Source: Pelargonium tetragonum (taxonomy: Eukaryota > Streptophyta > Magnoliopsida > Geraniales > Geraniaceae). From it: a stretch of DNA of 47,234 nucleotides. The number at the start of each line of letters is the position of its first letter. The stretch's first letter is position 1. Made by a program: the position numbers and the translations under genes. Location: positions 1 through 47,234 of the forward strand of contig JAYMTL010000151.1 of assembly GCA_036897445.1 (NCBI GenBank). Direction: 5' to 3'. This document shows positions 1 through 12,848 of the stretch, in pieces. The notes under the pieces are model-generated. The model had not been told where the DNA came from. It saw nothing but the letters and a program-made list of their open reading frames with translations, and did not search any database.

Positions 1-442
1 ATCGAAGATGAGATCTGTTAGCTAGCTAGGATGGTAGGACACTCTGAGCCGATGTAGTATGCTTAGGAATCCCTTTTTAATTGTCAGAGTCCTTTTCTAA
101 AATAGATGGGCGTTCCTTTTCTTTTGTTAATCAAAAGTAACGGTATAATGACGACCGCTGTAGAAAGCCGAATTATACAAAGAAAAAGAGCTGCTTCTTA
201 AAAGCCGACATAATTCTAGGTAACAATCAAGACTCTATAACCGAAATTTGTATAGGGCTTTTTAGGATCCTTTTAAAAATGAAAAAGCGGGCAATCCTAG
301 GATTAAGCTTAGTGAAATTAGTTAATTAATAGGATTCGTACAGTAGGCAATACGCGAACGAAACCTTTTTACGTGAATCTCCGAACTCCAGTCTTTTGTG
401 TCATGTACCAAAGGCAAACGCTTCCACCTCTCTATTAAATAA

Positions 443-462
443 ATTCAAACCCAGGTTTGAAT
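443..462. repeat. Palindrome, 9-bp stem, 2-nt centre
   Basis: Bases 443-451 are perfectly complementary to 454-462, with a 2-base centre. As RNA the innermost pair would open to give an 8-bp stem with a 4-base loop. The right arm reads like a tRNA T-loop (GGTTTGAAT), but no other tRNA element surrounds it. Its function is unknown. Confidence 0.5.
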
Positions 463-2320
463 AGTTCACAAGATAAGGGTCTAAATCTAGAGGGTTTTCT
501 TTCCATGTTTCAGTCATTTTATTACGCAATTTAACAAACCGGGGCTCAGTTACGGGTCGGTTATAAATAGAAGTTGCAGCCTTGAAGAGTTTCTAGTAAA
601 TGACTAAACCTCTACTTCTAAAAGAGTTTCCCTTTTTATTAATGTTTTTACAAATCAATTTACGGCCTCAGTCTAGCTCTTCTTAAACAAAATTTTACCC
701 AAGTACCAAAAAGGAAAGTTTTCCTATACTAAATCAAGTGAATCCAGGATAAGCCACCTTAGTTATCCTGCAGCCTAGATCTCTTTCTTTTCTTTCAGCT
801 ATAATAAAAACCGACCTCGGAGTTCTTGGTTACTCTATCACAAGCTGTATAGTCCCCTAAAAACTCGGGTATTCCTCTTACTATACTTACTTAAAATAGA
901 AATTTCATTACAAAGACTAGCCCTTAAGGAAATCCATACTTTTGAGTCGAAAGGCTTGAATTACTTTTTATAATTTCTAGGAAATCAGAAGCTTATCAGG
1001 ATTCACGGCTGCTTCATTCTAAATGGAGAGTTGGGAGCCAATAAAGCTTCGATAGAAGTCTTTTCTTATCTATAGGGCAACGACTCTTAGGAAAAAGAGT
1101 AGTATAGCAGACCGCCATTAACATTCATTTCTTAAAACTCATGTTAAACCGGCGTAGGTATACAGTGGTAAAAGTAAGATTACGGATCCTTTTTTTTTTA
1201 CTAGAATAGATTCAATCAAAAGGCGGGGTTACTCGTCTGGATCTTTCTATACTACTTCAGCTTCTCGTGGGTGGATAGTGGATATAGGAATCTCAGTAAG
1301 TAGTCTGTCTGTATAGTATACCAGAAAAAAGTACAAGATATACCGAAGATTTCATTACGAAAATTATAAAGAAAATCCATACTACATAAGGAGCTTTTCA
1401 TTTAAATGGCGGCTATAGGGTTATACAGGTGCTTTATTTAATAGAATCACTAAAACCCCACAATGTGCTGTAAACCTGCTACTTTTAGTGCTCAATCTAG
1501 GGTTTGAAGCTACAAAACTATACAAAAAGTGTAAAAAATATCCGACCACCCTAAATTACATAACACAGCTGGCCCCTAAAAATAGCGTCAGAATGACTTT
1601 TATAATCGTGGGATTTCCAGTGGGGTATACCAGGAGATTTTGTATAGAAATGCAATTTAGGTTTGATTTTAAGGGCTTCCCTTTTTAGTTTCGATCAAAT
1701 TCCTAATTAAACAAGTTTGTACGCGCGGGCACTGGAGGAGGAGCTTTTATTAGAATCAGAGCACTTCCAAATAGGATTCCAGCCAGTATATTTCATACAA
1801 GATTACAGTTGTAATCCGCGGATAAGAAAAGATCCTATAAAAATTTTGGCAATAGATTAAGAATGTGTGGAACAGAAGCGTATAAAATTTAAGAGTGCTC
1901 CTTTGCAAGATAATAACCAGCTTAGTATCGCCGAGCTTTTAATAGAATAAGACGTTATGAGTAAGTAGTAGTTTGTAGTACTACAATTCCTAAGTGACTT
2001 CTTTTTAGTCCCATTATGCCTTTTCTTATAGCTAGTGGCAACGCCCTTAAACCCAGTCCTATACTAATAAGTTTTTCTTAGACACCCTGTAATGTTATTG
2101 TATAAAAACTTCATCAAGAATTGCGCAGATTGCAAAGAAATAGACTAAGTTACTTGCAACAACTCTTCTTGCTTTTCTAATGGGAATTCCTCATACTTTT
2201 GTTACCCATACCTTGGCCTTGGGAGACCCCTTGATTATCCTAAATCCAAGTATAGGGAAACCTCGTTTTACTTAATTATAGAAAAATTCTTTTTATCCCA
2301 AAAGGCTTGAGGAAAACTGC

Positions 2321-2339
2321 CTTAATTACATTACCTTTC
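2321..2339 (+). repeat. TTAATTACATTACCTT repeat family, copy 1
   Basis: One of at least seven copies of a 16-base word in the window. This copy is followed by TTC. Other direct copies are at 7502, 39538 and 39951. A reverse copy is at 5672, and copies of a variant differing at two positions (TTATTTACAATACCTT) are at 5701, 6382 and 28087. Confidence 0.6.
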
Positions 2340-5300
2340 CTTTTTTAAATGTCTAAAAACCGTAGTACTTTCATAAGATACGATATCACAGGATGCTCTT
2401 AAGAGCTTGGATTCTTCTTGGTTCCGCAAGGATACTTATTAATAAATAGAATTCGCTAACTTAGGTATAAGATCCCCTTGTTTAACTAGTAAGATTTCTT
2501 TCTTAGATTAGCAAATAGAAAAAAAAACGAACTTTTCAAAAACGATTAAGAATTTTGGTTTCATATAAAAGTAAAATCCATTCAATTTCCTTTTTTCAAA
2601 GCTCCTTAAGACTCTTCACCCGGAATTTCGACAGGATCCCTTTTAGTAAAAAGAATTCGTAAGTAGAGCGGGCTATTTATGTTACTTCTACGAGCAGGAT
2701 ACCCTGTGTTTTTTTTCATTTCTTGCATGTTTTTCAGACTCTAGCAATGACTGTAATTATTTAGTTTAGTTATCCCTTTTTATCAAAAAAAAACTCGCAT
2801 AATTCTAAATCTGTTGTATTTATGTGATATTCGCGATGAAAACTACGAGGACTTTTTGGTTGGAAAGAGTTTCCTTTCCGTATTTTTATCCAAATTAACA
2901 GCATAGTAAAAGAAAAAACCTATACGAAGTCAGAGCATGTTTCCTAGAACTCTAGATAAGTCAAATAAGCTTTGAAAATTGTTGGAGCTTGAAAACTCAA
3001 TATGTGATTATATTATCGAAGCAAGATTAATAGCGTTAATTAAAAAAATACAAAGTTGAATTTGGGTCATTTTAAAGTATCTTCGCAGGTTAGGTTATTC
3101 TAATTCTAGTTACTAAACCCAAAAAATAATAAAGTATAGGTTTAAAGCCCACTTAAATTTAATATAATATAAAGTGTGGGTGTACTTCTGGATACCCTAA
3201 ACGTTTTAGTAAAAGGAATTTTTCAGTAAGTTGTAGGGGCTTTAGAGAGCTTGCACTAGCCCAAAAGTCCGACTTCATGAAGGGGAAAACCTTTGTTGAT
3301 GAGACTTGAACCCTCATTATACATGGAAGAGTTAGACTAATTAATTCTAAGGTCTCAGTATGTAGTTTAAAATAAAAAGCGGGGTTCATGTAATTTTAAC
3401 GGGTTTGAAAAGGGGATTCTGGATATGGAGACTCTTTCTTTCTACTTGATAAAATACACCGGCTTCTATTACTAGAAAAGCCTCGCATTTTTGAGAAAAG
3501 AATTTGTAGTGTTGGTGTAAGAGCTCTTTTCTGTTTTTTGGACTTGAAATCGAGGGGCATTTGTTGTAAAAGAAAACCCGAATTCACTTTATCCTAGCTA
3601 GTAATTCAACTCTGCAAATATCCACTAGGGCCCTAATATAAAAAAAAGTAGCCTCTAAAAGAAAGGAAAGACCAAACTATAATTCTTATTCTTGTATTGC
3701 ACGGAAACTCCTGCTCAATTATTCTAGTAAAACTTTAGGATCCTGCTTTGAATTTGAATACGTCGATTAATATAATTTGAACCTACAAAAGCAGCCCCAA
3801 TTCAAGGGCGTGTAGGCTTTAGATAAGGCAGGGTTTTTATTTAGGTAATGCATAGGCGTACGGTATTTAAGTTTATAAATGAGAAACTCTTCTATACTAA
3901 GCGTTGCGTTTTCTGTATGAGATAAAGACAACTAAGTTTCGTTTGGACTCGGTAATTTTATAAACTAGCAAGATTTTTTTTTAATAATCCATGTTCGGTT
4001 CTTATTAGACAGAGTCTCGCAACTTCCGCAGCCTCAAGGCAATCGGCTTTTAAAATTAAAAAGCTTTCAAAAAAACTTTTACAGGACAAAGAGTTAGGCA
4101 AGCTCCTTTTGACTAAGCCACAGAGGTGCACTACTAATTCGAATTCTTATTACCAACCCTAACTAAAAGGGATTATCCTAGAATCAAAGAAAAGGATAAG
4201 GACCTCTATAACACTAATAGGAACATAAAAAAGATAAGAAACCCTTGGACTTACTTTATAACACTTTCTTTTATCTACCCAGGGTCTTTCTTCATTTTAT
4301 AAGGTAAACCTTATGTAATTTACTCTTTTCACAGGGGGATTTCCCGGCGACTGAATAAAACAAGTATACAAAACAGAAAGAAAAGAAAATAGGATTTGGA
4401 GAAGTTTAATAAAAATCTCCCTTGCAGAGCGAGGCAAATAATTACGCTAAAGAGTCTAAAGGGGCCTCCTAAGATAAAATGCAGGACTAAAATGAAATTC
4501 ATAATTCATTTCATTAAGGTGAATCTTATAAGTAAATACCGAAATTCTAATCTAATAAAGGGTCTTGGTCCGTAAAGTTCCTCAATTTGCTTTTTTAAGT
4601 AGTACAAATTTCGACGCAATTCCTTTTTAAGCTTTCTGAGTCTTTGGTCTGAGAATTCATATAGGATACAATGAATTTTTATCCTTTCAACGTAAATCGA
4701 TAAAAAAAGTATAGATAGGATTTAGCTTACTTTTGTACAAGAACAAAAAGTTACTCAGGGTTTTAGTAAAAAAACCTATATGAGTATGAGACTTTTCATT
4801 ACACCTGCTTTTGATAGCTACCCAATGGAGGTCTTCCCTTTTTAGAGTACTATACATTTCTCGATTCTTCGTTTACAGTTTTTTAATATCAGGATATCCA
4901 GAGTAAGAGACTGGGGTACTCCTTTTAGTTAGGCGCCTTAAAAACTTTTTTGAATAGAGCCACCTGTTCTTTTTAAAGAAAATCTAGATAAAAACAAGAA
5001 AGTGGGTTTGAAGTTAGGTTCCGGTATAAAAAGTAAAGAATTGCACTGGGCTAAACAAAGAGTCAAAGCTAGGACCAGGGCAAGGAAGTTCCCTTCACGA
5101 TTCAGCGGCTTCTAAGACTTTATTTCTACTCAAGACCTAGTAAAAGACCCGATCCCCTAAAGGAGTTACCCCCTTGATTAATATTACGTTTCGTCGAAAG
5201 CGTTCGAGTAAAGAACTAGACTAGAATGAAGTCAAAAAGAGAAGAAAAAATTCCCGCACTTTTCTATATTCTGAAGCAGGGATTCCTTTTTATCAAAAAG

Positions 5301-5671
5301 ATAGCTTAGTGCAGAGTGGGTTCAGGCCCGGGCAAGGATTCAAAAAAGAAACAAAAAGAAAAGCCTATTTAGAAGCGGAAAGTCTTTCTCTTTTGAATTC
5401 AAATGACAAGAGTATGAATCAGCAAAAGTCAATCTAGTAAAATAAGAAGTGAAATAGGATAAGGTTTATAAACCCTAGCATGAACTTTCTTCCGGAGTAG
5501 GGGTACTAAGATAGGTGATAAGAGTCCCTGGGTTCCTGAGATGCATGCTAGGTTACGCTTTTTAATAAGCCTTTTACTATAGCTATAGAGTTCTTATACG
5601 TTTAGCCAAACTTTCTAAGGTTCAGAGTTTTTGGGCAAGTTCCGCCCAGTTAACATAGCAAAAAGCAAGGC

Positions 5672-5717
5672 AAGGTAATGTAATTAACGACATAGCATCC
5701 CTTATTTACAATACCTT
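5672..5717. repeat. Stem-loop of two inverted copies of the 16-base repeat
   Basis: A reverse-orientation copy at 5672-5687 faces a forward copy of the variant at 5702-5717. The arms are 16 bases long and differ by two positions, so a 16-bp stem with two mismatches and a 14-base loop can form. It could be a terminator-like or processing hairpin, or two independent insertions of the same repeat in opposite orientation. Confidence 0.55.
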
Positions 5718-5748
5718 CCTTTATGAAGCCTACTCCCCTTCTATACCC

Positions 5749-5788
5749 AAGGAGGTTGAAGCTCATTTAGTTAACAAAAAACCTCCTT
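5749..5788. repeat. Inverted repeat, 9-bp perfect stem
   Basis: AAGGAGGTT at 5749-5757 is complementary to AACCTCCTT at 5780-5788, with a 22-base loop. It lies about 30 bases past the stem-loop at 5672-5717, so two hairpins stand in tandem. No neighbouring gene gives it a role. Confidence 0.5.
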
Positions 5789-6150
5789 AACTGAAGGAAC
5801 TCCTTAAAACCAAGTGACTAAAGGGTATCCTCACTGATTGAGGACTCTTTCCTTAATAACTTTAGCAGTAGTACTCTATTCTAGTCCCTAGTCTTATTCC
5901 AAAATCTTTTTCTTTATTATAACTTTTTAAAACTACGGATACCCTATTTGTTGTATATTAAAATCTCTGAGACAAGCAAGCAGATATAGAAGACTTTTTT
6001 ATTGAGTCCCTATTTGATTGAAGGATTAATTAAAAAAGGATCCGTTCGAGCATATAAGAGGAAGGGTTTCCGCTTATTTAACAATTCTAAAATACTAAAG
6101 ACAAAGTCTGACTTAACATAAGTCTAAATAGGAGTCCTCTTAGGGCTTAG

Positions 6151-6248
6151 GGAAGACTGCCTTAGGGGCTGCCGAGCAATGAATTAAATAACTTCATTAG
6201 ATTCGTTTACGAGTATGCACTGAAGGTTCAAACCTAAAGAGTCTTTCC
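6151..6248 (+). tRNA. tRNA-Ser(GCU)-like locus, divergent
   Basis: The 3' half follows the organellar tRNA-Ser(GCU) pattern. A stretch resembling the anticodon arm and long variable arm (around 6199-6222, containing TTTACGAGT) leads to a T-loop-like GGTTCAAACC, and the locus ends in TCTTTCC as in plastid trnS. GGAAGAC at 6151-6157 can pair with the 3' end if one base is bulged. CTGCCGAG near 6169-6176 resembles the D-arm of class II tRNAs. The span of 98 bases is long even for a serine tRNA, with about 15 extra bases in the 5' half, and the anticodon GCU is not conserved. The T-stem is poor. It is probably a relic or heavily diverged gene. The alternative is a chance mosaic of tRNA-like words. 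Confidence 0.3.
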
Positions 6249-7501
6249 TTTATCAATTAATGTGTTATATTTCTTAATATTAAGAAAGAGGGTTCCTTTT
6301 TAGTTTATTCACCCAGCCAAACCTACTCGAATTTACGCTTTTCTTTTCTCAATTTTTATTTTAATAACACTTAACGTTCTTCTTATTTACAATACCTTGA
6401 TTTTTGTTATACCCCTTCCTGAAAAACGAGTCTCAAGGAAAGTAACTTTGACTAAGGGATTCCACTTCCTTACTTTACCTTCTACCGGAACCCCTTTGTT
6501 ACACAAGCGTGCAAAAAAAAGCGGGTTTAGGGGGCTGAACTTAGCTCTGCTAATAAAGAGAATCACAAAGAATTCACTTTACTCAAAAAAGGGCCGCTAG
6601 ACCGACCATATTTAGTACAATTTCTTATTTATAAGGATTTCCTAATATAAGTCTAACTACCTAGAAAAAGTACTAACGCTTGGCGTAAAAACTTTATCCA
6701 CGAGATTTACCTAACTCTTTTGTTATTTATATTCCATAGGGTTCCTCTAAATTCAGGAGTTCCTTTACTAAGCTTTTGAAGATTTATTCATAACTACAAG
6801 TCTGCCTTACCCACAAGAAAGTACCAATTGAGGAAATTTATAGGGCTAATAAAGCAGCCCCCTTTTATGATACTGGTAAAAAAAGTCCTAAGCGCTTTTA
6901 TGAGCCTTAGTTTATTGAAGGAAGCTTATGGCGTAGGGTATTTACGAATATACGAAGGAAATATCATCCTGCCAAAGTCAAAGTATATACCAAAAGTGTC
7001 CTTTATCCGCAGTTTCGATACTCAGTGGTTTCCTATTCGACCTATTTAGAGTCAAGATTGATTATCTTGAATTGCTTTCACTTTCAATAACCTTCACAAC
7101 CTCTACAGAACTAAACCTACTGACTTTCTTAACCTGAAACCTGGGAAGTATATCTACTTACTTTCCTATTTGATCTATTTACTATGAGACTTCTCGAACT
7201 TCTTACTTTTAGATTTAGACCTGCTGTCTACTTACTGTAAATAAGAGAACTTAGCCCACCCATAAACTCGACTCTATACTTACACTTACCAACAAGAATC
7301 CCCGGGTGAACTTGCCCTAGAATACATTGACTTACTTCAGCGGTTAGGCCTCCCCTCTTACTAACTAGAAACTTCCCCAGCCATAACTCTCTAACTGCAC
7401 CCAGATTTTCATTAGCTTGACTAGAGACACTTTCTTTACTTTAGCCTTTAAACTTACTACTTTTCTGTATCTTATAAGCTTTCCCTACAAAAAGGATAAC
7501 T

Positions 7502-7521
7502 CTTAATTACATTACCTTGTA
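7502..7521 (+). repeat. TTAATTACATTACCTT repeat family, copy 2
   Basis: This copy shares 19 identical bases, including the trailing GTA, with the copy at 39538-39556, 32 kb away. It sits at the right edge of a C+T-rich stretch. Confidence 0.6.
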
Positions 7522-9635
7522 CGGGTCTGTTCAAATTTAGTTAGAACCAAGATTTACTATATTATTGTATTCTTATTGTTTTGGACTTTTTTACGAAATT
7601 CCCTGCCTCGTTAAGCAGCTAACCAAAAAATGAATACCTACTAACAGGAAAACCCAAGACTCTCCTGCCGCCGCTTATAAAAAGGAACCTAGACGAAACC
7701 GAAGAATACTAAAGGACTCCCTAGACTGCCTAGAACGCCCTTTCTCGCCAGTTGAGATACCTACTATCCTGTGATTTTACCTAAAAGACTGAACCAGAAA
7801 ACGAGGAAACCTAAAAAGAAAGAAATATTAAACAAACAAATAGAATATAAGTAAAAAAAACCTCAAATCCAAGAATTTCCAGTCAAATCTAAGAAAGAGG
7901 GTTTAGAGATGAAATAGAAGGTCAATATATCAGGACTGAAATCAATAAGGAAGCGGCTTCAACGAGGTTTCCTAGTCTTTAGAGCTATCTTAACTGCCTA
8001 GAAATGCCTTCTTATTGAGACGAGTTTCTTACGCTTTTTCTTACTTTTGCGTATCGCTAGACTTTTTTGAAAACTGGATACTGATTCTATAAACAAAATG
8101 TGCTTGAGAGGGTCAGAATTGAACAAGTCAAAAACGGAGGTTTCCCTCTATAGGTTATCAATTTCAGGGCTCACTTTGAATAAAAAGGTAGGATTCCTTT
8201 AGTGCCAAAAGTACTGCTTTTTATAGAAAATTTCCGATTTAGTAATTCGGGAATCAACCTTTAGACTGCTAATCCTAGAATATCCATTCTTTTTATTTGA
8301 GGTACCTGGGTGCTTATTATTCGAACTTTTTAAAAACCTTTGACTATTTTGAATGACTTCCTTTTGTTTTTTTTAAGAATAGATTCTAGACTTTAGATTG
8401 AGAGGTTCTGAAAGAAACCCTTTTATTAGAAATCCCCGTAAGAAGCGGAAGAGATATCCAAAGTGTAAGGAACTTCCCCGGTTGTTTAGAAAATAGCTAC
8501 GCTACCTATTCCTATCTCCATCATTTCATTATCCCTTGTTCCCTTTTTCAAACAAGTTGAGGATTCACAATAGAACAATACCCAACTATCCAGAATACCA
8601 ATTTGTGAGAGTTTCGGTACCCAGTGTTTCCCCATTAACCCCTTTACATTCAAGATTTACTATAGAAGTCTTGTTGAATTGCCTTCCTTATAGAATGACT
8701 TTCAATAAAACAAGAAAAGAACAGGGACTGAGACCTAGGAAAGGAGGTAACAAACCAACTCCAGGCTGCTCCTACAAAGTTTGAGAACTTGAAACAAAGG
8801 AACTTTATTTAAGAGCAACTACTTCAAGCTTTCCTGTCAAAGTCAATAAAAGAAGCTTCCTTTACTTTAGTTAGAACAATTTCCCCTTCCTTTCTTTAAC
8901 TCTTTTTTTTAGCCTTTAACTGGCTTCTGTATCCATATTTCGGGTTTTTCCTAACAATACCGCTTTACGAGTATATCCAAACCCTTTAATTAACAGCAAA
9001 CGGAAACCTTCGAATTAGTAATTGAACCCTGGAAAAGAACCTCTCTTTTAGGGAAATCGAGTCTAGAACCCTTGAAATCTCAGGTTATCTAATTGTCCAA
9101 ATGTCTAAACCAACTACTTAAGTGCCCAGGAACCCCAGGTATCCCCTTATTAGTAAAAAGAGCTCTTCCTGAAACCTCCTATAGAAACCGAAGATTCTGA
9201 CTTGCTATAACCTTATAGGATTTCCTTTCTTGTTGACTGATGACTTGCTAGAACTGGCCAACACAAAAAGAACAAAATGACTTTCAGTTCTTTACCGGAA
9301 ACAGCACTTCTTTTAAAAAGAGACTTCCTTAGAAATTTGTTTTTTTTAAGACTCTTACTATGTTCTAAATTCCTTTTCAAGTTGTCTAGTGAAGCTAAAG
9401 GAGTACCCAAAAATAGGAAACCCAGTTACCCGAGCTCTCACTCTTTGACAGGAAACTTTAGAATTGAAATTGACTCTCTTCTATCTCCCCTAGGCACTAT
9501 GATAAGCTCATAAAGTATTTAGGAAGACTGGCTCTACTTTGCTCCCTCAACCTAATTAACTTACACTAACTAAGACCCCTTATTATCCTATAAAAAGGTA
9601 AGACCACTAGTACGATAAGTAAGACATTAGCTCAT

Positions 9636-9719
9636 ATGAAGAAGAAAGGTATAGCTTCCCAGCAAAAGCATAGTACAAGGAAGAGTAAGAAGCAACAAGC
9701 AGTAAGTCCCAAAAAGTAG
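9636..9719 (+). other. Purine-rich lysine-coding tract (27 codons)
   Basis: An ATG-started frame of 27 codons encodes a very basic peptide beginning MKKKG and rich in Lys, Ser and Gln. It is too short to claim as a gene. Similar A/G-rich tracts coding for Lys-rich peptides in one frame occur at about 25226-25365, 28870-28925 and 29447-29512. They could be low-complexity purine tracts, or fragments of one decayed Lys-rich coding family. Confidence 0.25.
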
Positions 9720-11258
9720 GTCCGTTAGGTCTGGGTCAGAAGAAGCATAAGAAGCAGAGTTGCTGTTGCGTATCCCATGTGTTATCTCGATTAAACTAAG
9801 ACAGATCTAAGTTAGGCTACAAAAAGTGAAGATTAAAATCACTTATATAAAGGAATTCTTTCTCTGTTACTCGATTCTATAAGTTAAGTTACTAAGTACA
9901 ATCTTATATCATAAGTTTTTTGAGCCTTTTTTAAATTCTAGTATATAGGAGGAGGGTCCCCTTCTTTCTATTTTGCGCCTAACTAACGCGTTTAGGCTCT
10001 CTGTAAATGTAAATTGAAACCTTTTCCAGGAGTTTCTAGTACATTACCTTTCTTTAAAGATTGGTAGGACTCACTAGTGAAAGTTTAGACCGGCTATGAC
10101 TTAAGTCCAACTTTCAGAAAAGCAAGATTTGAACCACTTTTAAATAAATTTTCTAGTCAATCAATTCGAGGGGGTATTACCAGCTATTTATATAAGGTGT
10201 TACTAAAACCTAAGGGGGTGGCCTAGAGTCACTCTACTTTATTTTCAGTAAGTAACCTTTACTCGATATCAAGTAAAGGGCGCTTTGGAATTCCTTTTTT
10301 ATACACAACAAGAAACCCAGAATTATCTTGATTCAAAGGGTACAAGGAGATGCCCCACACATATTTATAGAAAGAATCCCTACACTGAGGCACAAGAATC
10401 TTTTACTGAAAAGACTTTATAAACTCTAGTTAGTCTTGAGCGACGGGTAGGGGCGGATTCTTTCTTTTAAAGTTATCTAGGGACTTTGCCTGTAAGAAAA
10501 ACTGAGTCTTATTCTTTGTAGAGTGCTTACAGGGTAGTTTTATGAGGTAACTTGTAGCTTGTAGAATAAAAAAATTCTCCCTAGTCTAGTTATGAAACCC
10601 AGTAAATTTTTGCGGCATTTAGATATCCAGGAACTTCTCCCCAAGGAAAACATCTATCCAAGCACTTTTCAACGAAATGCCCTTGGTTCAAAACTTGTTA
10701 CCTTAATAAATTAAGAATTAAGGACTCTTCGAAACTAGATAATAAAATCTCGAACGACGGCACTAAAGCTAAAGTTTCCTTGTTAAAACTTTACAATCTC
10801 TCTTGCAATAACTGCTGGAATAAATGCTTTGACAGTACCTAAATGTTGTGCCATCAACCTAAACCTAGCTTTTGTAATTTAAATAGGATCACTATCTTAG
10901 TAAGATAAGAAAAAACTTTAAAGATAGATCTTTACCTTGTAAAAAAATCAAACTGACTCTACTTAGGTTCCTATAAGCTACTATCTTAATTCCTTTCTTT
11001 TCCGGGCTGGGGCTCTCATAATAAATAAACAATACAGAACAGGGAAACCCCTTCATTTCATTTAGAGCGACATACCCCACTTTAACGAATGAAATCAAAA
11101 GAGCTGCTTTACTTCTAGTTGTCTAGATTCCTTTCAATTAAGGAACTTAACTCACCTGCCCTCAATGCCCTGCGGAGTTCCTTACAGGTCATTAAGACCT
11201 GGAGTTACTACAGACCAAGAACTAGTAACATATAGCTATCTGTTAACGAACTTTCTAA

Positions 11259-11284
11259 TTTTTTAGGTTTAATAACGAAGGCAA
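11259..11284 (+). repeat. 26-base repeat, copy A
   Basis: This matches 14368-14393 at most of 26 positions, including the shared core TTTTTAGGTTTAATAAC, with differences scattered outside the core. It is a direct repeat 3.1 kb apart with no gene at either copy. Confidence 0.5.
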
Positions 11285-12803
11285 TCCTCCTTGTATATTC
11301 TCCTTAAAAGGGATTGGTAGTCTAAGGAAGATTTTATAGATAGATTACTTTGTACTTGTTAAGAAAAGAAGAAAATTCTCTTGCTTTATGCTATTATCAG
11401 TAAGTAGGATACAAACTAAAAAAGTTTGAGATAGTGTGTTACCGACTGTAGCGAAGGTGTTTTTTTATTACTAGTATTTATTAGGTATACTTACTTACGT
11501 TATAATACTCAACAACTTTTTATTTGCTTATTGGCCTTGACTTCTTTCTTCTTTTTTATATGGACTTAATGACTTACACCTTTTTTGTTACTTTTCTTAT
11601 GAGCTAGACGTGGGCTGAAGGTAAAGATTCTATTCTATTTTCTATTATAGAAGTATTATGGCTACGGGTTGTTAGGATTCCCTGCCCTGAATGGAGCTAC
11701 TGTATTGCTTATTCTATAAAATAAAGAGTTAGTAATAGTTATAGGAGAAAAATAGAGTATAAAAAGTTTGTATTTTATTTTATTGGTTCATTAGTATATA
11801 CTAGTTAGGAAAAAAGTCTCTTTTTTCTATATAAATCTTAATTTCTGCATTCATTTATGAATTTTAAAAGAATTTGTAAATAAAGCTTCTTTTGGCGAGT
11901 TACTTTATACTCTTTCTTATTCTTGTTTGACAAGCCTTAATTTTTAATTAAACTAGTATCCCCGGGTCTAAAAACTCTTTATTTTATTCTACCTGTTCAA
12001 CCCAAACTTGGGGCAGTTATCAAATCAAAACTGAAATTATAAGGTATTTAATAAAAAAACTTTTTGATCGTAAGCCCTCGAACTAAGAAAACCCAATACG
12101 TATTGCTTTTTTATTTAGAATACTAGAAAAAGGGGCTCTTAAAAAAGCATCTGTAAGATCTTGATATGGGGCCCTCTTTAAATTAAATACATGCGCTATC
12201 TTGAGAGTTGGTATGCTAAGTTTTTATAATTTAAGAATTTCTACGGATAACACAAAAATTTTTTTCAAGCATATAGAGTCCGGCACCGGGTTAAATATAA
12301 TAAAGATCCTTTTTTGTGTAAGTTTATGCGCCCTCATTTTCTTTTTCATTTTAAGGGGAAACTCTCGAGTCGAGACTAGTAGATACTCTCTCTCTTAAGA
12401 ACTCTTCTTTATAAATTTCATTATAAAGAAAGGAGATTCCTTCTTATTTTTGTAATTAAAAAGTTCCCGAGTTATCTATTAATGAACTTTTACGTTTTCG
12501 TGCGCTAAATAGCTTTCCCTTTATATCTACTGCCCTTGTAGAGTAACCTTTTTAGGGCTTTTCAGGACCCTTCTTTTTTTAGGCAAGCGAGTTTACTTAT
12601 TTGCTACAAGTTGGAGAGAGAATGGAGGATTATGCTAATCATTAAAGAGCACTCTTAGAGCTTGGAAACCCGCCTTCTACATGGGTAACATTTCCTTAAA
12701 TTTAGGGCTATCTGTTAAAAAAGGAGTCCTTCTTTCCTAAAAGTTTTTAAAATTCCCTCTCCGGCTTATATAAACCAATTTTGCAGTTACCGCCGCATAA
12801 AAG

Positions 12804-12848
12804 TCTATGTCATTTTCTTTATCTACTGAAAAAGGAGAATGACATAGA
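12804..12848. repeat. Strong hairpin, 17-bp stem, 11-nt loop
   Basis: Bases 12804-12820 pair with 12832-12848 without a gap. There are 15 Watson-Crick pairs and two G-T positions (12815 with 12837, 12818 with 12834), around an 11-base loop. As + strand RNA both G-T positions become G-U wobbles, so the helix is continuous. It is one of the strongest intrastrand structures I found, and no gene lies within kilobases. It could be a transcript-end or processing signal, a small structured RNA, or a recent inverted duplication. Confidence 0.6.

Larger units (their letters stand above)
1..6150. other. Gene-free stretch, left end
   Basis: I see no gene here. Reading frames are at most 76 codons, mostly without a supported start, and none resembles a known protein. 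The stretch holds several copies of the dispersed G-G-A-N-T-C-C plus T-run word (for example 66-79, 1184-1200, 1673-1689, 2634-2650, 4830-4848, 5279-5295). It also holds a 9-bp palindrome at 443-462, one copy of the TTAATTACATTACCTT family at 2321-2339, and two stem-loops at 5672-5717 and 5749-5788. No promoter or rRNA motif could be recognised. Confidence 0.6.

Noticed and set aside
838-870. AAGCTGTATAGTCC as a possible group I intron P7 strand (also GGATATAGTCTAA near 34812).
   Set aside because: No matching P7 partner, P3 or exon gene could be found nearby.
3850-3870. GTACGG-type word as a possible group II intron domain V arm.
   Set aside because: There is no complementary GAGCCGTAT-type strand with a GAAA loop, so no domain V forms.
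8536-8784. 82-codon open frame on +.
   Set aside because: No motif, no start signal, and its length is within chance expectation at this base composition.
10605-10632. TTTAGATATCCAGG resembles the SSU rRNA 790 loop region.
   Set aside because: Two mismatches in the most conserved part and no other SSU block within a kilobase.
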